From Desulfatitalea sp. BRH_c12 (GTDB lineage: Bacteria > Desulfobacterota > Desulfobacteria > Desulfobacterales > Desulfosarcinaceae): 47,953 bases of DNA. This document shows, piece after piece, positions 34,660-43,871 of the stretch. The stretch lies in contig LADR01000068.1 of NCBI GenBank assembly GCA_000961655.1, positions 1-47,953 on the forward strand, given 5' to 3'. Each line of letters begins with the position of its first letter. The stretch's first letter is position 1. The notes beneath the pieces were generated by a model. It did no database searches. It was not told where the DNA came from and saw only the letters and a list, made by a program, of their open reading frames with translations. The position numbers and the translations under genes were made by a program.

Positions 34660-34721
34660 AGCTTTTCTCCGCTCTATTGTTTATAGTTTCCTCGGATTGC
34701 CAGTGTCCTTTCCCTTCAATG

Positions 34722-35717
34722 TCAAAGCCCACGCCCCCAGCGATACTGCCAGATAATCCCCCCAAGTTCATAGTCGCCCCCTGCAGTGGTATAAACATCA
34801 CTACTGATGAAAAACTTGATCGAATTATTCCGGTTTAAGGGCACCGCAAATGTGGCACCCACGCGCCAATTGCTCTGCAAATCATCGCTTTGCACGCCTT
34901 CGATTGTAGTGCGACCGCCATAATCGCAAGTTCCACTCAAGGCAGCCCAAATACCGCGGCCGAAATTATAGGTAACGTGTGCCTGCGCAGAGTAGACAGG
35001 ATCCTGCTCAAGCTTATTTCCGCCGAAGAATTCATCGTTATCGCTGAAGAAAGTCACACCGGTGGAAAGCTCTATCGTGATTGCCCCCAAACCTTTGGAG
35101 ATTCCGATTTCGGGTTTGACGAACCATCGATTATTGCCAAGATTGACTAGTTTGTCTCGATCATATTGACCCAGTGGCGCAGATACCTGAATGCTCGCTC
35201 CAATGATCAAATTTTGGTGATATTTTGCAAACTCTTTCAGTGTCAGCGCAGGGGCGCCATAGAAATTAACTGACAAGCGAAAGCGCGGGTCGTGCAGTCC
35301 GGAAACTTGGCGCTCTCTCTGATTCCCCGCGACCATAGCGCTTCCCGAAAGGTCCGAATAAGGCACAATGACGTCGAGCTTTCCCGATTTGCCCCATACG
35401 TCCATTGACCGGGCATAAGCCAAAATGCCGGTATGAATCTTGAGATCGGCATCCTTGATCGGTGACGACGCGGCGGTTGACAAGCCACCGTCCGAATAGG
35501 AATAGCCCGCGATCAGAAAGTTGATTCCCACCGGCGTATTCGTATATGACCGTGGCTCGATTTCGCCGGCACCTGCTTGCGCGGTCATGAACCAGAGCGC
35601 TATGACGAACGCCAATGGTCCAAAACACCCCGTCTCCCGGGAATATTGCAGGATGAATCGCGCGGTCCTGGAACGGATAGTATACAGAAAGTGGCTTGTC
35701 CATTCAGATCCGGCCAT
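34722..35717 (-). CDS. Outer-membrane MetA-pathway-type transporter (barrel 3)
   Basis: About 331 residues. A signal sequence near GPLAFVIALWFMTAQAGAGE is followed by strands: VGINFLIAGYSYSDGG, LDVIVPYSDLSGSAM, IIGASIQVSAPLGQYDRDKL, AITIELSTGVTFFSDNDEFF and GIIWQYRWGRGL. It is a paralogue of the barrel at 21719. The start is uncertain: a GTG at 35741, the ATG at 35717 used here, or a later TTG near the signal core. The stop is 62 bases before the next gene, the smaller lipase. It may pass lipophilic substrates or products of the neighbouring hydrolases; that is inferred. Confidence 0.8.
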   Translation of the reverse strand: MAGSEWTSHFLYTIRSRTARFILQYSRETGCFGPLAFVIALWFMTAQAGAGEIEPRSYTNTPVGINFLIAGYSYSDGGLSTAASSPIKDADLKIHTGILAYARSMDVWGKSGKLDVIVPYSDLSGSAMVAGNQRERQVSGLHDPRFRLSVNFYGAPALTLKEFAKYHQNLIIGASIQVSAPLGQYDRDKLVNLGNNRWFVKPEIGISKGLGAITIELSTGVTFFSDNDEFFGGNKLEQDPVYSAQAHVTYNFGRGIWAALSGTCDYGGRTTIEGVQSDDLQSNWRVGATFAVPLNRNNSIKFFISSDVYTTAGGDYELGGIIWQYRWGRGL

Positions 35718-35797
35718 TTGAAAAATCCCGAAGATCCGCACACTTACGTTTATATTTGTCCGCAGGGCTAGGGGTCGGCCACACGGCTTTGGCGCAG

Positions 35798-37486
35798 TCA
35801 GACTGTTTCAACCTTCGCACTGTAGGGCGCGGTTTTGCCCGGATCTTGGGGCGCCGGCGCCGGCGGGATGTGCCATCTCTCACGTGGCACCACCTTTGGC
35901 TCCTGTGTATCCTGCACGTAATGCGGTGTCATGATCTGAACGTTGTGCTCGTTGAAAACATCCTGAATGTTGCTGTGAAGCAATGAGTATAACGCCAGCA
36001 TTTCTTTCGGTTCGGCGCAATAGACATTCAGTTCATACGTGATCGCAAAGTCCCCCAAGCCGGTTTGCAACACAAATGGCTTCGGCGTCGGTAAAAGACC
36101 CGGCGTGCGTACAGCGGCCAACAACAGCATGGACGCTACCTGGCGCCAGGGCACTTCATAACCAATACCCACCGTGGTGTGCAGGATCAGCCCTTGTTTG
36201 GCGGCCAGAGCGCTGAAATTTATGATTTCGTTGTTGAGAATAAAAGAATTCGGAATCACAATCATCTCGTTCTTCAGTGACCGCAGATTCGTCACCAGAA
36301 GACGGATCTGTTCGACATCGCCGATGTTGCTACCTACTTTCACCCTGTCGCCGACCTTGAACGCCCGACGGTAGGTGAGGGAATAGCCTGCCAGGATATT
36401 GGATGTCATGGAGGTCGAACCCAGTGACAGCAGTACCCCGACCATCAGCGAAATGCCCTTGAAGGCCTCGGACTGCGACCCGGGAACGTATGGATACGCC
36501 ACCACCATCGAGAGTAGAATGACCAGCCCTCTCACGATGCGATACGTGGGCCAGGCCCAATCGGCGTCGAAGCCGGTGAAGCTCAACTGGCCGCGGTCGA
36601 CACCGTCAAAAAAGATCCGCATCAGCTTAAGCAGATAGCGTACGATAAAAGTGAGCACGACCAGGAAAAAGATGTTGGGCAGGTAATCGACCAGCGCGCG
36701 CCACATGATGAGCAGCGGATTGGTCACGTAGTCCAGCAGGGTCTGAGCCGCATAATGGGTCCAGGGAAACAGGCTCAGCACAAAATTGAGAAACACGTAG
36801 ACTAAAGCAATTGCAAACAGGGCGCGGGCGATCCGCAGCGCACCTTTCAGAGCAGACCATATTTGCTGCGAACGCAGGAGGAAATGGGATTTCGCCTCAA
36901 GATTCTCAATTTTTCGCCTCACGTGCCTTTCGAGCAACGCCTCCAGTTTTCGAAAGCACCAAAACACCACGAACATCAGCAGAACCAGACACACTGTTCG
37001 CAGAAGGGCGTGCAGGCCGGACTTGAGGAGATTTCCGGATGTACGCGCGCTGCGGTATGATTGAACCGCCTCCGCTATTTTCTTGAGGTAAATTTCCCGC
37101 GCCGCAAAGCCCGGATGAGTGGTCATGAGACCGTTGGATTTCAGATCTGCCGGCAGGACGGTCAACACCAGTTTCTGGTCTGCCGTGAAAATAACATGCA
37201 CACCATCCTCTTCGCGGACTTGCAGGGTGGATGGATCGAACGCGGTTTCCCTGGCCAGGGCCTTTATGCGGTCACCGATTTCTTGAGCGCGCCTTTCGGC
37301 GGGGTAGACCCGTATGCCGGCAACATAAAAAAGAATTTTACCGTCCATTTCGACCGCGGCAGCCTGCTCCTCGGACGCTTCGTCCGGAGGACCTGCGTGC
37401 GCCGCCCCATGCCCTGAGCAGAGCAAAAAAAGCAGGATGACTGCCAGCATTCGATATGACGAAAAAGTGTTTGTTTTAGTCTTCAT
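35798..37486 (-). CDS. MscS-family mechanosensitive channel with long periplasmic N-terminus
   Basis: A protein of about 562 residues. The signal peptide (MKTKTNTFSSYRMLAVILLF...AHAG) is followed by a periplasmic domain (about 35-150). Four membrane segments come next (LHALLRTVCLVLLMFVVFWC, then FAIALVYVFLNFVLSLF, YLPNIFFLVVLTFIVRYLL and IVRGLVILLSMVVAYPYV). The pore helix and MscS beta domain are clear: SLMVGVLLSLGSTSMTSNIL, AGYSLTYRRAFKVGDRVKVG, LRSLKNEMIVIPNSFILNNE. The C-terminus is Pro-rich. The start at 37486 begins the signal peptide; 37522 has a G-rich site in front and is an alternative. It protects against osmotic stress; the extra domain may sense the wall. Confidence 0.88.
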   Translation of the reverse strand: MKTKTNTFSSYRMLAVILLFLLCSGHGAAHAGPPDEASEEQAAAVEMDGKILFYVAGIRVYPAERRAQEIGDRIKALARETAFDPSTLQVREEDGVHVIFTADQKLVLTVLPADLKSNGLMTTHPGFAAREIYLKKIAEAVQSYRSARTSGNLLKSGLHALLRTVCLVLLMFVVFWCFRKLEALLERHVRRKIENLEAKSHFLLRSQQIWSALKGALRIARALFAIALVYVFLNFVLSLFPWTHYAAQTLLDYVTNPLLIMWRALVDYLPNIFFLVVLTFIVRYLLKLMRIFFDGVDRGQLSFTGFDADWAWPTYRIVRGLVILLSMVVAYPYVPGSQSEAFKGISLMVGVLLSLGSTSMTSNILAGYSLTYRRAFKVGDRVKVGSNIGDVEQIRLLVTNLRSLKNEMIVIPNSFILNNEIINFSALAAKQGLILHTTVGIGYEVPWRQVASMLLLAAVRTPGLLPTPKPFVLQTGLGDFAITYELNVYCAEPKEMLALYSLLHSNIQDVFNEHNVQIMTPHYVQDTQEPKVVPRERWHIPPAPAPQDPGKTAPYSAKVETV

Positions 37487-37551
37487 AGTATTCGAGGCTA
37501 TAAGCAGGCGGCGGCCAATCATGGCCCCCTTTTTCAGGATCGATCCCCCCA

Positions 37552-37581
37552 GCACCATCGGGTCAAATCTACCGATGGTGC
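37552..37581 (-). terminator. Perfect hairpin after the DUF3313 gene
   Basis: GCACCATCGG and CCGATGGTGC form a ten-base stem around a ten-base loop, 56 bases after the DUF3313 stop and before the MscS gene. No T run follows, so it could be a terminator without U tail, an RNA-stabilising hairpin or an operator. Confidence 0.4.
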
Positions 37582-37636
37582 ACCCGTTATCGAATTCATC
37601 TGCTTCAGATCAAATCTTTGGAATGTGTCTACTGTG

Positions 37637-38296
37637 CTATTTAGCCAGTTGCGTTTGGTCCATAAAGGCCCGAAGCCTTTTGGCCCAGAATTCGAATGCC
37701 GCCTTTGCCGGCGATAGCTTGCCGACGTCGAATTTTCCCCCGGGCGCCTTGTCAACGCCTGCGGCAATGCGTTCATTGCTGAGCGAATCGAGGAATTCGA
37801 CTTCCATGGAGGCACTGCCGATGCCCGTATACTGGCCGGTTGCCCCTCTTTTTACCAAACTCACGGCCAATCCAACCGGAACAACGGTGGTCACCGTGCC
37901 GGCGACCGGATTGCTCGTATCGATATTGGTGACCGCCAACCGCATTCGGGCCACCCCCGGCCCGGGTTTGTCCGTCAGGTAATCGCCCAGTTCCGCGACG
38001 AAGGTCTTGTGGAATTCTTCGCCCAGCGCACTGATCTCACTTGGCTGTATGCCCTTGTAGTCCGCTTCGTTTTTGAAGAAGAACACAACTTCATCCATCA
38101 TGATTTTCTTGTAGTTTTTGAAATTAACGCCTTGCTTCACATAGCGCTGGTCAATGCCTTCTTTGCCCTTTTCAAACTGAGGATAAGCCCCGAGAAAACC
38201 GGAGTTTCCTTTTTTGGATGGCGTGGTCGCACACCCCATGAACGCTGCCATTGTTACTCCGATGATAATCGCCATCATAACCTTACGAAACTTCAT
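37637..38296 (-). CDS. DUF3313-family lipoprotein
   Basis: A 219-residue lipoprotein. The signal MKFRKVMMAIIIGVTMAA ends FMGC. The DUF3313 pattern follows: SGFLGAYPQFEKGKEGIDQR, YKKIMMDEVVFFFKNEADYK, GPGVARMRLAVTNIDTSNP, SASMEVEFLDSLSNERIAA and a final AFEFWAKRLRAFMDQ. AAGGAGG precedes the ATG. It is 46 bases downstream of the maturase gene and probably in the same transcript. The family has no firmly known function. Confidence 0.88.
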   Translation of the reverse strand: MKFRKVMMAIIIGVTMAAFMGCATTPSKKGNSGFLGAYPQFEKGKEGIDQRYVKQGVNFKNYKKIMMDEVVFFFKNEADYKGIQPSEISALGEEFHKTFVAELGDYLTDKPGPGVARMRLAVTNIDTSNPVAGTVTTVVPVGLAVSLVKRGATGQYTGIGSASMEVEFLDSLSNERIAAGVDKAPGGKFDVGKLSPAKAAFEFWAKRLRAFMDQTQLAK

Positions 38297-38342
38297 TTTG
38301 TCCTCCTTGCATTTAGGTGATTAGCTGAAACAAAGTCGTTAA

Positions 38343-39596
38343 TTATTGCCGCTTTATCAAAAGGGGACCCTTGACCGCATCCATGATATGAGATGCTGGC
38401 AGGCCGTTTTCCAGCAATTGGGTCATTGCATGCAGGTATTTTCGAATATGACGAAAAAACTTTTTATACCCTTTGCACAGATAGTGCAGCCCCGGCTCAC
38501 CATAATATGTCTTTTTAAATCGTTGCTTGGGGCACCCCCCGCGGCAGGCCGCCAGGACGTCGCATTCCAGGCACCCCCGGGGAAGAGCGCTTTCTTTGCA
38601 AACACCGAAGCCCGACTGCCGGGAGCGTTCGGCCAGATCCGGCAATGATGCCCCAAGGATGTTGCCCAGCCGGTATTGGGGATACACGCAGTGATCGCAG
38701 GCATAGATATCGCCGTTATGCTCCAGCACCAGCGACCGGCCGCATTGCTGCGCATGGATGCAGACCGGCGAGGGATTGCCGATCCAGGCGTTGAGCGCCC
38801 ACTCGAAGTTCATAACGAACACCTTGCCCACGTCGTGGCGCACCCACTCCTCATACACGGCGACGAGAAAATCGCCGTAGGCCTCGCTTTCCACCGTCCA
38901 GGGCGTGATCCGGGTCTGATCTTCCTTGCGGCCCAGCGACGCCGGGCCGGCGAGACGAAGACCATGGCTTGGGCCTGACGGATCGTCCGGCAGGCGTTCG
39001 ACGATGGGGGCGAACTGGATGTATTCGACCTCTTGGCATTTTAAAAAGCGGTAGACCTCCAGGGGATTTTGGGCCGTCTCCCGGGCCACGCAGGCCAGCA
39101 CATTATAGGGCACCTGGTGTTTTTGCAGCAGCCGCAGCCCGCGCAGCGCGCGTTCAAAGGAGCCGCCCCCCTTGCGGTCGCGGCGGTAACGGTCATGGAT
39201 CGCCTGGGGGCCGTCGAGGCTGATGCCGACCATGAAATTATGCTTTTTCAGGAACAGGCACCAGGCGTCGGTCAGCAACGTCCCGTTGGTCTGAAGCACA
39301 TTGTTGATTGTCTTGAGACCGACCAAGGGCCGCTGGAAGGCGATCACTCGCTTGAAAAAATCGAGGCCCAAAAGGGTCGGCTCCCCGCCCTGCCAGACGA
39401 ATTCGACCACCGGCGTGGGCTGGGAGGCAATGTAGTTGGTGACGAACGCGCGTAGGACCTCATCGGACATGCGGTACTGCTCCCCCGGACCGAAGAGGGC
39501 CTTCTTCTCAAGATAGAAGCAGTACTCGCAGGCCAGGTTGCACACCGGCCCGATGGGCTTAGCCACAACATGGATGCCATGGGGAGTGTGATCCAT
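38343..39596 (-). CDS. Anaerobic sulfatase-maturating enzyme (radical SAM, SPASM)
   Basis: Oxidises the active-site Cys or Ser of sulfatases to formylglycine, in the cytoplasm and without oxygen. The 417 residues begin MDHTPHGIHVVAKPIGPVCN; the radical-SAM Cys are C19, C23, C26 (CNLACEYC). Substrate-region motifs follow: FVWQGGEPTLLGLDFF, LQTNGTLLTDAW, VGISLDGPQAIHDRYR. Two further Fe-S clusters are given by the C-terminal Cys set (VCIHAQQCGRSL, YACDHCVYPQ, GCLECDVLAACRGGCPKQRF), the SPASM layout. The ATG overlaps the stop of the DUF1254 gene (TAATG), so its translation is coupled. It can serve both sulfatases of this cluster. The frame is open to 39686, but that part is not family sequence. 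Confidence 0.95.
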   Translation of the reverse strand: MDHTPHGIHVVAKPIGPVCNLACEYCFYLEKKALFGPGEQYRMSDEVLRAFVTNYIASQPTPVVEFVWQGGEPTLLGLDFFKRVIAFQRPLVGLKTINNVLQTNGTLLTDAWCLFLKKHNFMVGISLDGPQAIHDRYRRDRKGGGSFERALRGLRLLQKHQVPYNVLACVARETAQNPLEVYRFLKCQEVEYIQFAPIVERLPDDPSGPSHGLRLAGPASLGRKEDQTRITPWTVESEAYGDFLVAVYEEWVRHDVGKVFVMNFEWALNAWIGNPSPVCIHAQQCGRSLVLEHNGDIYACDHCVYPQYRLGNILGASLPDLAERSRQSGFGVCKESALPRGCLECDVLAACRGGCPKQRFKKTYYGEPGLHYLCKGYKKFFRHIRKYLHAMTQLLENGLPASHIMDAVKGPLLIKRQ

Positions 39597-41107
39597 TATC
39601 GTTTCACTTCTTCGATTTCGCCCAGGCGCCAGGTCTTGTCGAACCATGGTGCCAAGGGGCCGTAAAGCCGGAAGAGCGTGTTCCACCCCTTGCCGGGGAT
39701 GGTTTGCACCCAGTTATGCTCTTTGCCGGAGGGGGCTTTGGGGCCGAAGTACACGTCTACCGAGCCGTCGGCGTTGACGAGCAGCTTCTTATCCTGACTG
39801 CTCACCTGGGGAAACGGCTGGTCCGTTTGGAGCATGGAACGGGTCTGGTTGTCATATACGATCACCGACCAGAAATCCTTTACCGGGATGTTGGGGGGCA
39901 GGTGCAGCCTGTAGTTCTGGCCGCCGTCCAAAGGATTGCCGTTGGAATCCACGATCCCCACCGCATATTGCGAGCCCTTGCCGACCATCTTCGCTTCCAT
40001 GGCCGGGGTTACGCCGGTCGCATAGAAATAGAAGAAAGCGGCCGCATCAAGGTAACTCACGCCGGGTTGGGATTCGAACTTGTAGCCGCCCAGCCACTGG
40101 CGCCAGGTGCTGTTGGGATAGTAGAAGGCTTCCGGAATCCGGCTTTGATAAGTCAACGTGCGCGCGGTGGCATCGCCCACGGCGGCCGCCTCGGTCAGGA
40201 TCTTCTTCATGCGGGCATCTGGGGCGAAGGGCTTGCCCTTCTCGATGCCGATGGCGGCGAAGAATCCCAAGGTTACCGGATCGCACGACTCGACGGGTTC
40301 GTTTTGCACGACCTCGTTGAGATACTCCCAGAACTTGTAGTCGGCCGGGGCCACCGTGCAGAACTCCCGGTCGGACACATTCACGAATTGGTTGGCCGGC
40401 GGATGGGCGGCTTGCGACATCGGATAGATGCGCGTGAGCTTTTTGAGATTCTGGATGGCTGGATTTATGTCCCCATTTACCGGCATATTGCGCCAGACGA
40501 GGATCGACTCGAACGTGGGAACCCGCACGACCAAGTATCCCGTCGGCAGTCTGCCTTTGTATCCTGGGGGCAGCAGCAGATACTTGCCCCCCTTGCCTTT
40601 GTCCGGGCCGACGATACCGATGTCGGTGACATAGCGGAACCAGAAGTCGTCGATCATGCCCAGCGTCATTGGGGGCACTTCGGCCACCATTGGGCCGCCA
40701 CGCAGGTCGATCCAGACCCATGTGTAGGGCGTGGTGGCGTTGGGCGTGAGAAAGATCGAACGGGCATTCAGATTGGCCTCGAACGTCGGGATGGTGACAT
40801 TGGCGGGGCCGACTTCCAGCAACCCCTCGCGCAGACCGACCATGTTCACCGGCGCCAATGCCAGCAGATAGGCCTGGACTGCACGCTGAAAGTCGAGGTT
40901 GTCGTAAATTTTCTCGACGGTGGGCGTGTCCGGTAAACCGTCGAAAAATTTCAGGGTTCCGAGACAGGTTTCAACGGTTTGCGGCATGGCGATGCCCGGC
41001 GGGATGTCGGTGGTCATCTTCATCTTGGGCGATTCCGCCCCGCACGGCAGCGCAAGGCTGACGGCTATCGTCACCACGAAAAGCGTATATCGAGCGGTTG
41101 TCATCAT
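39596..41107 (-). CDS. Exported DUF1254/DUF1214 protein
   Basis: About 503 residues. The signal peptide MMTTARYTLFVVTIAVSLAL is cleaved near CGA. The DUF1254 part (about 50-190) has YDNLDFQRAVQAYLLALAPV, then NATTPYTWVWIDLRGGPMVA and DDFWFRYVTDIGIVGPDKGK. The DUF1214 part (about 330-470) has YQSRIPEAFYYPNSTWRQWL, then NYRLHLPPNIPVKDFWSVIV and DKKLLVNADGSVDVYFGPKA. Such proteins are common in periplasms; their reaction is not established. AAGGGG precedes ATG 41107. It lies between the Ser-type sulfatase (81 bases upstream) and the maturase (overlapping), an arrangement that ties it to sulfate-ester handling by context. Confidence 0.9.
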   Translation of the reverse strand: MMTTARYTLFVVTIAVSLALPCGAESPKMKMTTDIPPGIAMPQTVETCLGTLKFFDGLPDTPTVEKIYDNLDFQRAVQAYLLALAPVNMVGLREGLLEVGPANVTIPTFEANLNARSIFLTPNATTPYTWVWIDLRGGPMVAEVPPMTLGMIDDFWFRYVTDIGIVGPDKGKGGKYLLLPPGYKGRLPTGYLVVRVPTFESILVWRNMPVNGDINPAIQNLKKLTRIYPMSQAAHPPANQFVNVSDREFCTVAPADYKFWEYLNEVVQNEPVESCDPVTLGFFAAIGIEKGKPFAPDARMKKILTEAAAVGDATARTLTYQSRIPEAFYYPNSTWRQWLGGYKFESQPGVSYLDAAAFFYFYATGVTPAMEAKMVGKGSQYAVGIVDSNGNPLDGGQNYRLHLPPNIPVKDFWSVIVYDNQTRSMLQTDQPFPQVSSQDKKLLVNADGSVDVYFGPKAPSGKEHNWVQTIPGKGWNTLFRLYGPLAPWFDKTWRLGEIEEVKR

Positions 41108-41188
41108 GGTCGGCCCCTTCATGCCCGGATTTGCGCGGACCGCCCCATTGGTGAAGGCCCGCGCTTTACGGTTGCTTTGCTTGGGTTC

Positions 41189-43540
41189 TTACTTGACTTC
41201 GACGATCACCTTGTCGATCGTTCCGGTGAACCTGGATCTGGCTTCGGCGCCGATGGTTTCGACCACCGGCGTGGCCAGGTCGATTCCGACGTCAGCGGTT
41301 TCGTCCGCCGAGAAGATCATCGGCTGGGTGTGCTCGATGCGTCCTTCCCCGACGCGCTGGTCATTGACGTAAAGCGTCCCCTGGCCGCCCTTGCCTACGC
41401 CGCCGCCGTCGTAGGCAAACTCGAATTTGAGCGTGGCTTTGCCGCTCTTGAGTTTCTCCGTGCCCGCGACGGTCGTGCGATTCAAGCCTAGGAAATTGTA
41501 GTCATAGGCCGGAACGCCGTCTTTCACATAGAGCGCCCAACCGCCAAAGCGCCCGCCTTGGGCGATCACGATGCCATTGGCATCTCCCTTGTCGGGGATC
41601 TGCACTTCGGCCGTAATGGTCTTGGACTTGTTCTTGATGTTCAGGAAGACGTTTTCGGTCATGCCCGTCATGCCTTGGGCCAGCGTGATCGAGGTGCGGC
41701 CCGCCATCAGGTCGGGGCGGCCGACCAACTCCGCGTTGACGCGTTCGAATACCCGGTCGTCGATCGGGAGCGCCTGATTTTTCTCGGCTTCCTGCATGAA
41801 CAGGGCCTGCAACGCGGCGAGCTTTTGCGGGTGCTTCGCCGCCAGGTCTTTCACCAGGCTGAAGTCGTTGCGCGTGTCGTACAGTTCCCAGATGTCCTCG
41901 GCCAGGGGCCGGCGCGGTTTGGGCTCCCACGGGGCCCTGTGGATCGTCCTCGCGAACCAGCCCTCATGGTAGATGGCCCGGTTGCCGAACATCTCGAAGT
42001 ACTGGGTGAGGTGCCGCTCCTTGGCCTTGGCGTCGTCAAAGGTGTAGGCCATGCTCACGCCATCCATCGGACGTTGCAACGTGCCGTTAACCGTTTTCGG
42101 ATGCGGCAAGCCGGCGGCTTCGAGGATGGTGGGGGCCACGTCGATCACGTGGTGGAACTGGCTGCGAATTTCGCCCTTGGCCTTGATGCCATTGGGCCAG
42201 TGGATGACCGTGCCGACCTTGGTGCCGCCGTGGTCCGACGCCACCTGCTTGGTCCATTGGTAAGGGGTGTCGAGCATCACGGCCCAGCCCGCAGCCATGT
42301 GCGGGTAGGTCTCGGGCCCGCCCCACTTGTCCACAAGCTTTAACATGTCCTCGACTTTCTCCTGCACGCCGTTGAAGTAGGTCATCTCGCTGAACATGCC
42401 GCTGCGGCCGCCCTCGGCGCTGGTGCCGTTGTCGCCGTATACGAGGAAGATCAGCGTGTTGTCGAGCTGGCCGCTCTTTTCGATGGCTTCGATCACCCGC
42501 CCGATCTCGTGATCCGTCATCTCGAGGAAGCCCGCGAAGACTTCGGCCTGGCGCGTGAACAGACGCTTTTCGTCCGCCGAGAGGTCGTCCCAGTTCGGGA
42601 TGGCTTCAGGCTTGGGCGCGAGCTTCGTGCCCTTGGGCACGATGCCCAGCTTGATCTGGCGTGCCAGGGTCTGCTTGCGCAGCGCGTCCCAGCCCTGATC
42701 GAACTTGCCCTTCTGCTTGGCGATCCACTCCTGCGGGACATGGTGCGGCGCATGCACGGCGCCCGGCGCGAAGTATGCGAAGAAGGGTTTTTCCGGCGTG
42801 AGCGCCTTTTGGTGCCGGATCCAGGCCACCGCCTGGTCAGTCATGTCGGTCATGAAGTGGTAGCTCGGGTCGTCCGGCAGCTCGACCGGGTGCACCCCGT
42901 CGTAGATGAACGGCGCCCACTGGTTGGTCTCGCCGCCCAGAAAGCCGTAGAACTTGTCGAAGCCCTGATGGGTCGGCCAGCGATCGAACGGCCCCGCGAT
43001 GCTCGCCTCCCAGGCCGCCGTCTCGTGCCACTTTCCAAACGCCCCGGTGCTGTAACCGTTCAGGCGCAATATCTCGGCGAGCGGAGCGACATCGTTGGGA
43101 ATCTGCCCGGTGTTCCCGGGAAACTGGGTGCCCGTCTCGATGATTCCGCCCATGTTGTTGACGTGGTGGTTGCGCCCGCTTTTGATCGCCGCGCGCGTGG
43201 GCGAGGAGACGGCAGTCGTGTGGAAGTTGTTGTATATTAATCCCTGTCGGGCCAGGCGATCGAAGGTTGGCGTCGAGATGGGCCCGCCGTACGTGCCTGT
43301 TCCCGCAAAACCGAGATCGTCCACGAGGACGATCAGGACGTTGGGTGCCACTTGCGGTGCCTCGACCTCGAAGCGCGGCGGGGCGGTTGCATCACGGACA
43401 TCCAGTTCCGTGAACTTCGTCCGTGCGGGTTCCTGGAGCGGCAGCGTGGTGCGATCCAAAGGCGCTTGTGCACCGGCGGTTGCCGCGCATGCTGTTCCTA
43501 TGGCGAGGCCGAGCATGCTGTGTACGGCCTTACTTTTCAT
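41189..43540 (-). CDS. Periplasmic sulfatase, Ser type, with C-terminal extra domain
   Basis: A 783-residue sulfatase. The signal peptide is MKSKAVHSMLGLAIGTACAA, followed by APNVLIVLVDDLGFAGTGTY with the metal Asp pair. The active-site motif is SSPTRAAIKSG: Ser112 stands where most sulfatases have Cys. Ser-type sulfatases are matured only by radical-SAM maturases, and one is encoded two genes downstream. Other core elements are FGKWHET and YGDNGTSAEGG. From about residue 610 there is an added beta-rich domain (ITAEVQIPDKGDANGIVIAQ to FTGTIDKVIVEVK) that looks like a carbohydrate- or lipid-binding jelly roll. AAAGGAG precedes the ATG. It is 14 bases after a small unknown gene. Confidence 0.94.
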   Translation of the reverse strand: MKSKAVHSMLGLAIGTACAATAGAQAPLDRTTLPLQEPARTKFTELDVRDATAPPRFEVEAPQVAPNVLIVLVDDLGFAGTGTYGGPISTPTFDRLARQGLIYNNFHTTAVSSPTRAAIKSGRNHHVNNMGGIIETGTQFPGNTGQIPNDVAPLAEILRLNGYSTGAFGKWHETAAWEASIAGPFDRWPTHQGFDKFYGFLGGETNQWAPFIYDGVHPVELPDDPSYHFMTDMTDQAVAWIRHQKALTPEKPFFAYFAPGAVHAPHHVPQEWIAKQKGKFDQGWDALRKQTLARQIKLGIVPKGTKLAPKPEAIPNWDDLSADEKRLFTRQAEVFAGFLEMTDHEIGRVIEAIEKSGQLDNTLIFLVYGDNGTSAEGGRSGMFSEMTYFNGVQEKVEDMLKLVDKWGGPETYPHMAAGWAVMLDTPYQWTKQVASDHGGTKVGTVIHWPNGIKAKGEIRSQFHHVIDVAPTILEAAGLPHPKTVNGTLQRPMDGVSMAYTFDDAKAKERHLTQYFEMFGNRAIYHEGWFARTIHRAPWEPKPRRPLAEDIWELYDTRNDFSLVKDLAAKHPQKLAALQALFMQEAEKNQALPIDDRVFERVNAELVGRPDLMAGRTSITLAQGMTGMTENVFLNIKNKSKTITAEVQIPDKGDANGIVIAQGGRFGGWALYVKDGVPAYDYNFLGLNRTTVAGTEKLKSGKATLKFEFAYDGGGVGKGGQGTLYVNDQRVGEGRIEHTQPMIFSADETADVGIDLATPVVETIGAEARSRFTGTIDKVIVEVK

Positions 43541-43554
43541 CTTGATCTCCTTTC

Positions 43555-43863
43555 CTATTTGGCCCTCACGAATTCGATGGAAAACGTTGCTTTCTCGACG
43601 GACTGGAAGTAGGTCCCGATCAGCCGGTCGGTGCTTTGTTCGTATTGCAGAGAATAGGTCGAGCCGGGATAGTTGACGTCGCGCAATTCTACCAAAATGC
43701 GGAAGGTATTATTGTCCGGCCGAAGCCAGCGCCCAACGACAGCTTGCGCATCAGCACCAGTTTCAGAGATGCGGCTGTTAAAGACAAGAAACCACTCATC
43801 AGCATGGACAACAGTAAACTCAGTAAGACGTGGTGTCGGGTCATATTGATCTTTTTTTATCAT
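43555..43863 (-). CDS. Small beta-rich protein of unknown function
   Basis: About 102 residues from ATG 43863 (MIKKDQYDPTPRLTEFTVVH). No signal peptide is visible. The rest alternates short strands (WFLVFNSRISETGA, AQAVVGRWLRPDNNTFRILV, TYSLQYEQSTDRLIGTYFQS) and ends KATFSIEFVRAK. I do not recognise the family; a small lipocalin- or cupin-like barrel is possible. No ribosome site is evident. It lies between the ABM-fold gene (stop at 43872) and the Ser-type sulfatase, and its tail is repeated at 28.5 kb, which speaks for a real gene. The frame continues to 43950, but that part overlaps the ABM gene. Confidence 0.6.
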   Translation of the reverse strand: MIKKDQYDPTPRLTEFTVVHADEWFLVFNSRISETGADAQAVVGRWLRPDNNTFRILVELRDVNYPGSTYSLQYEQSTDRLIGTYFQSVEKATFSIEFVRAK

Positions 43864-43871
43864 TGGTTTGC

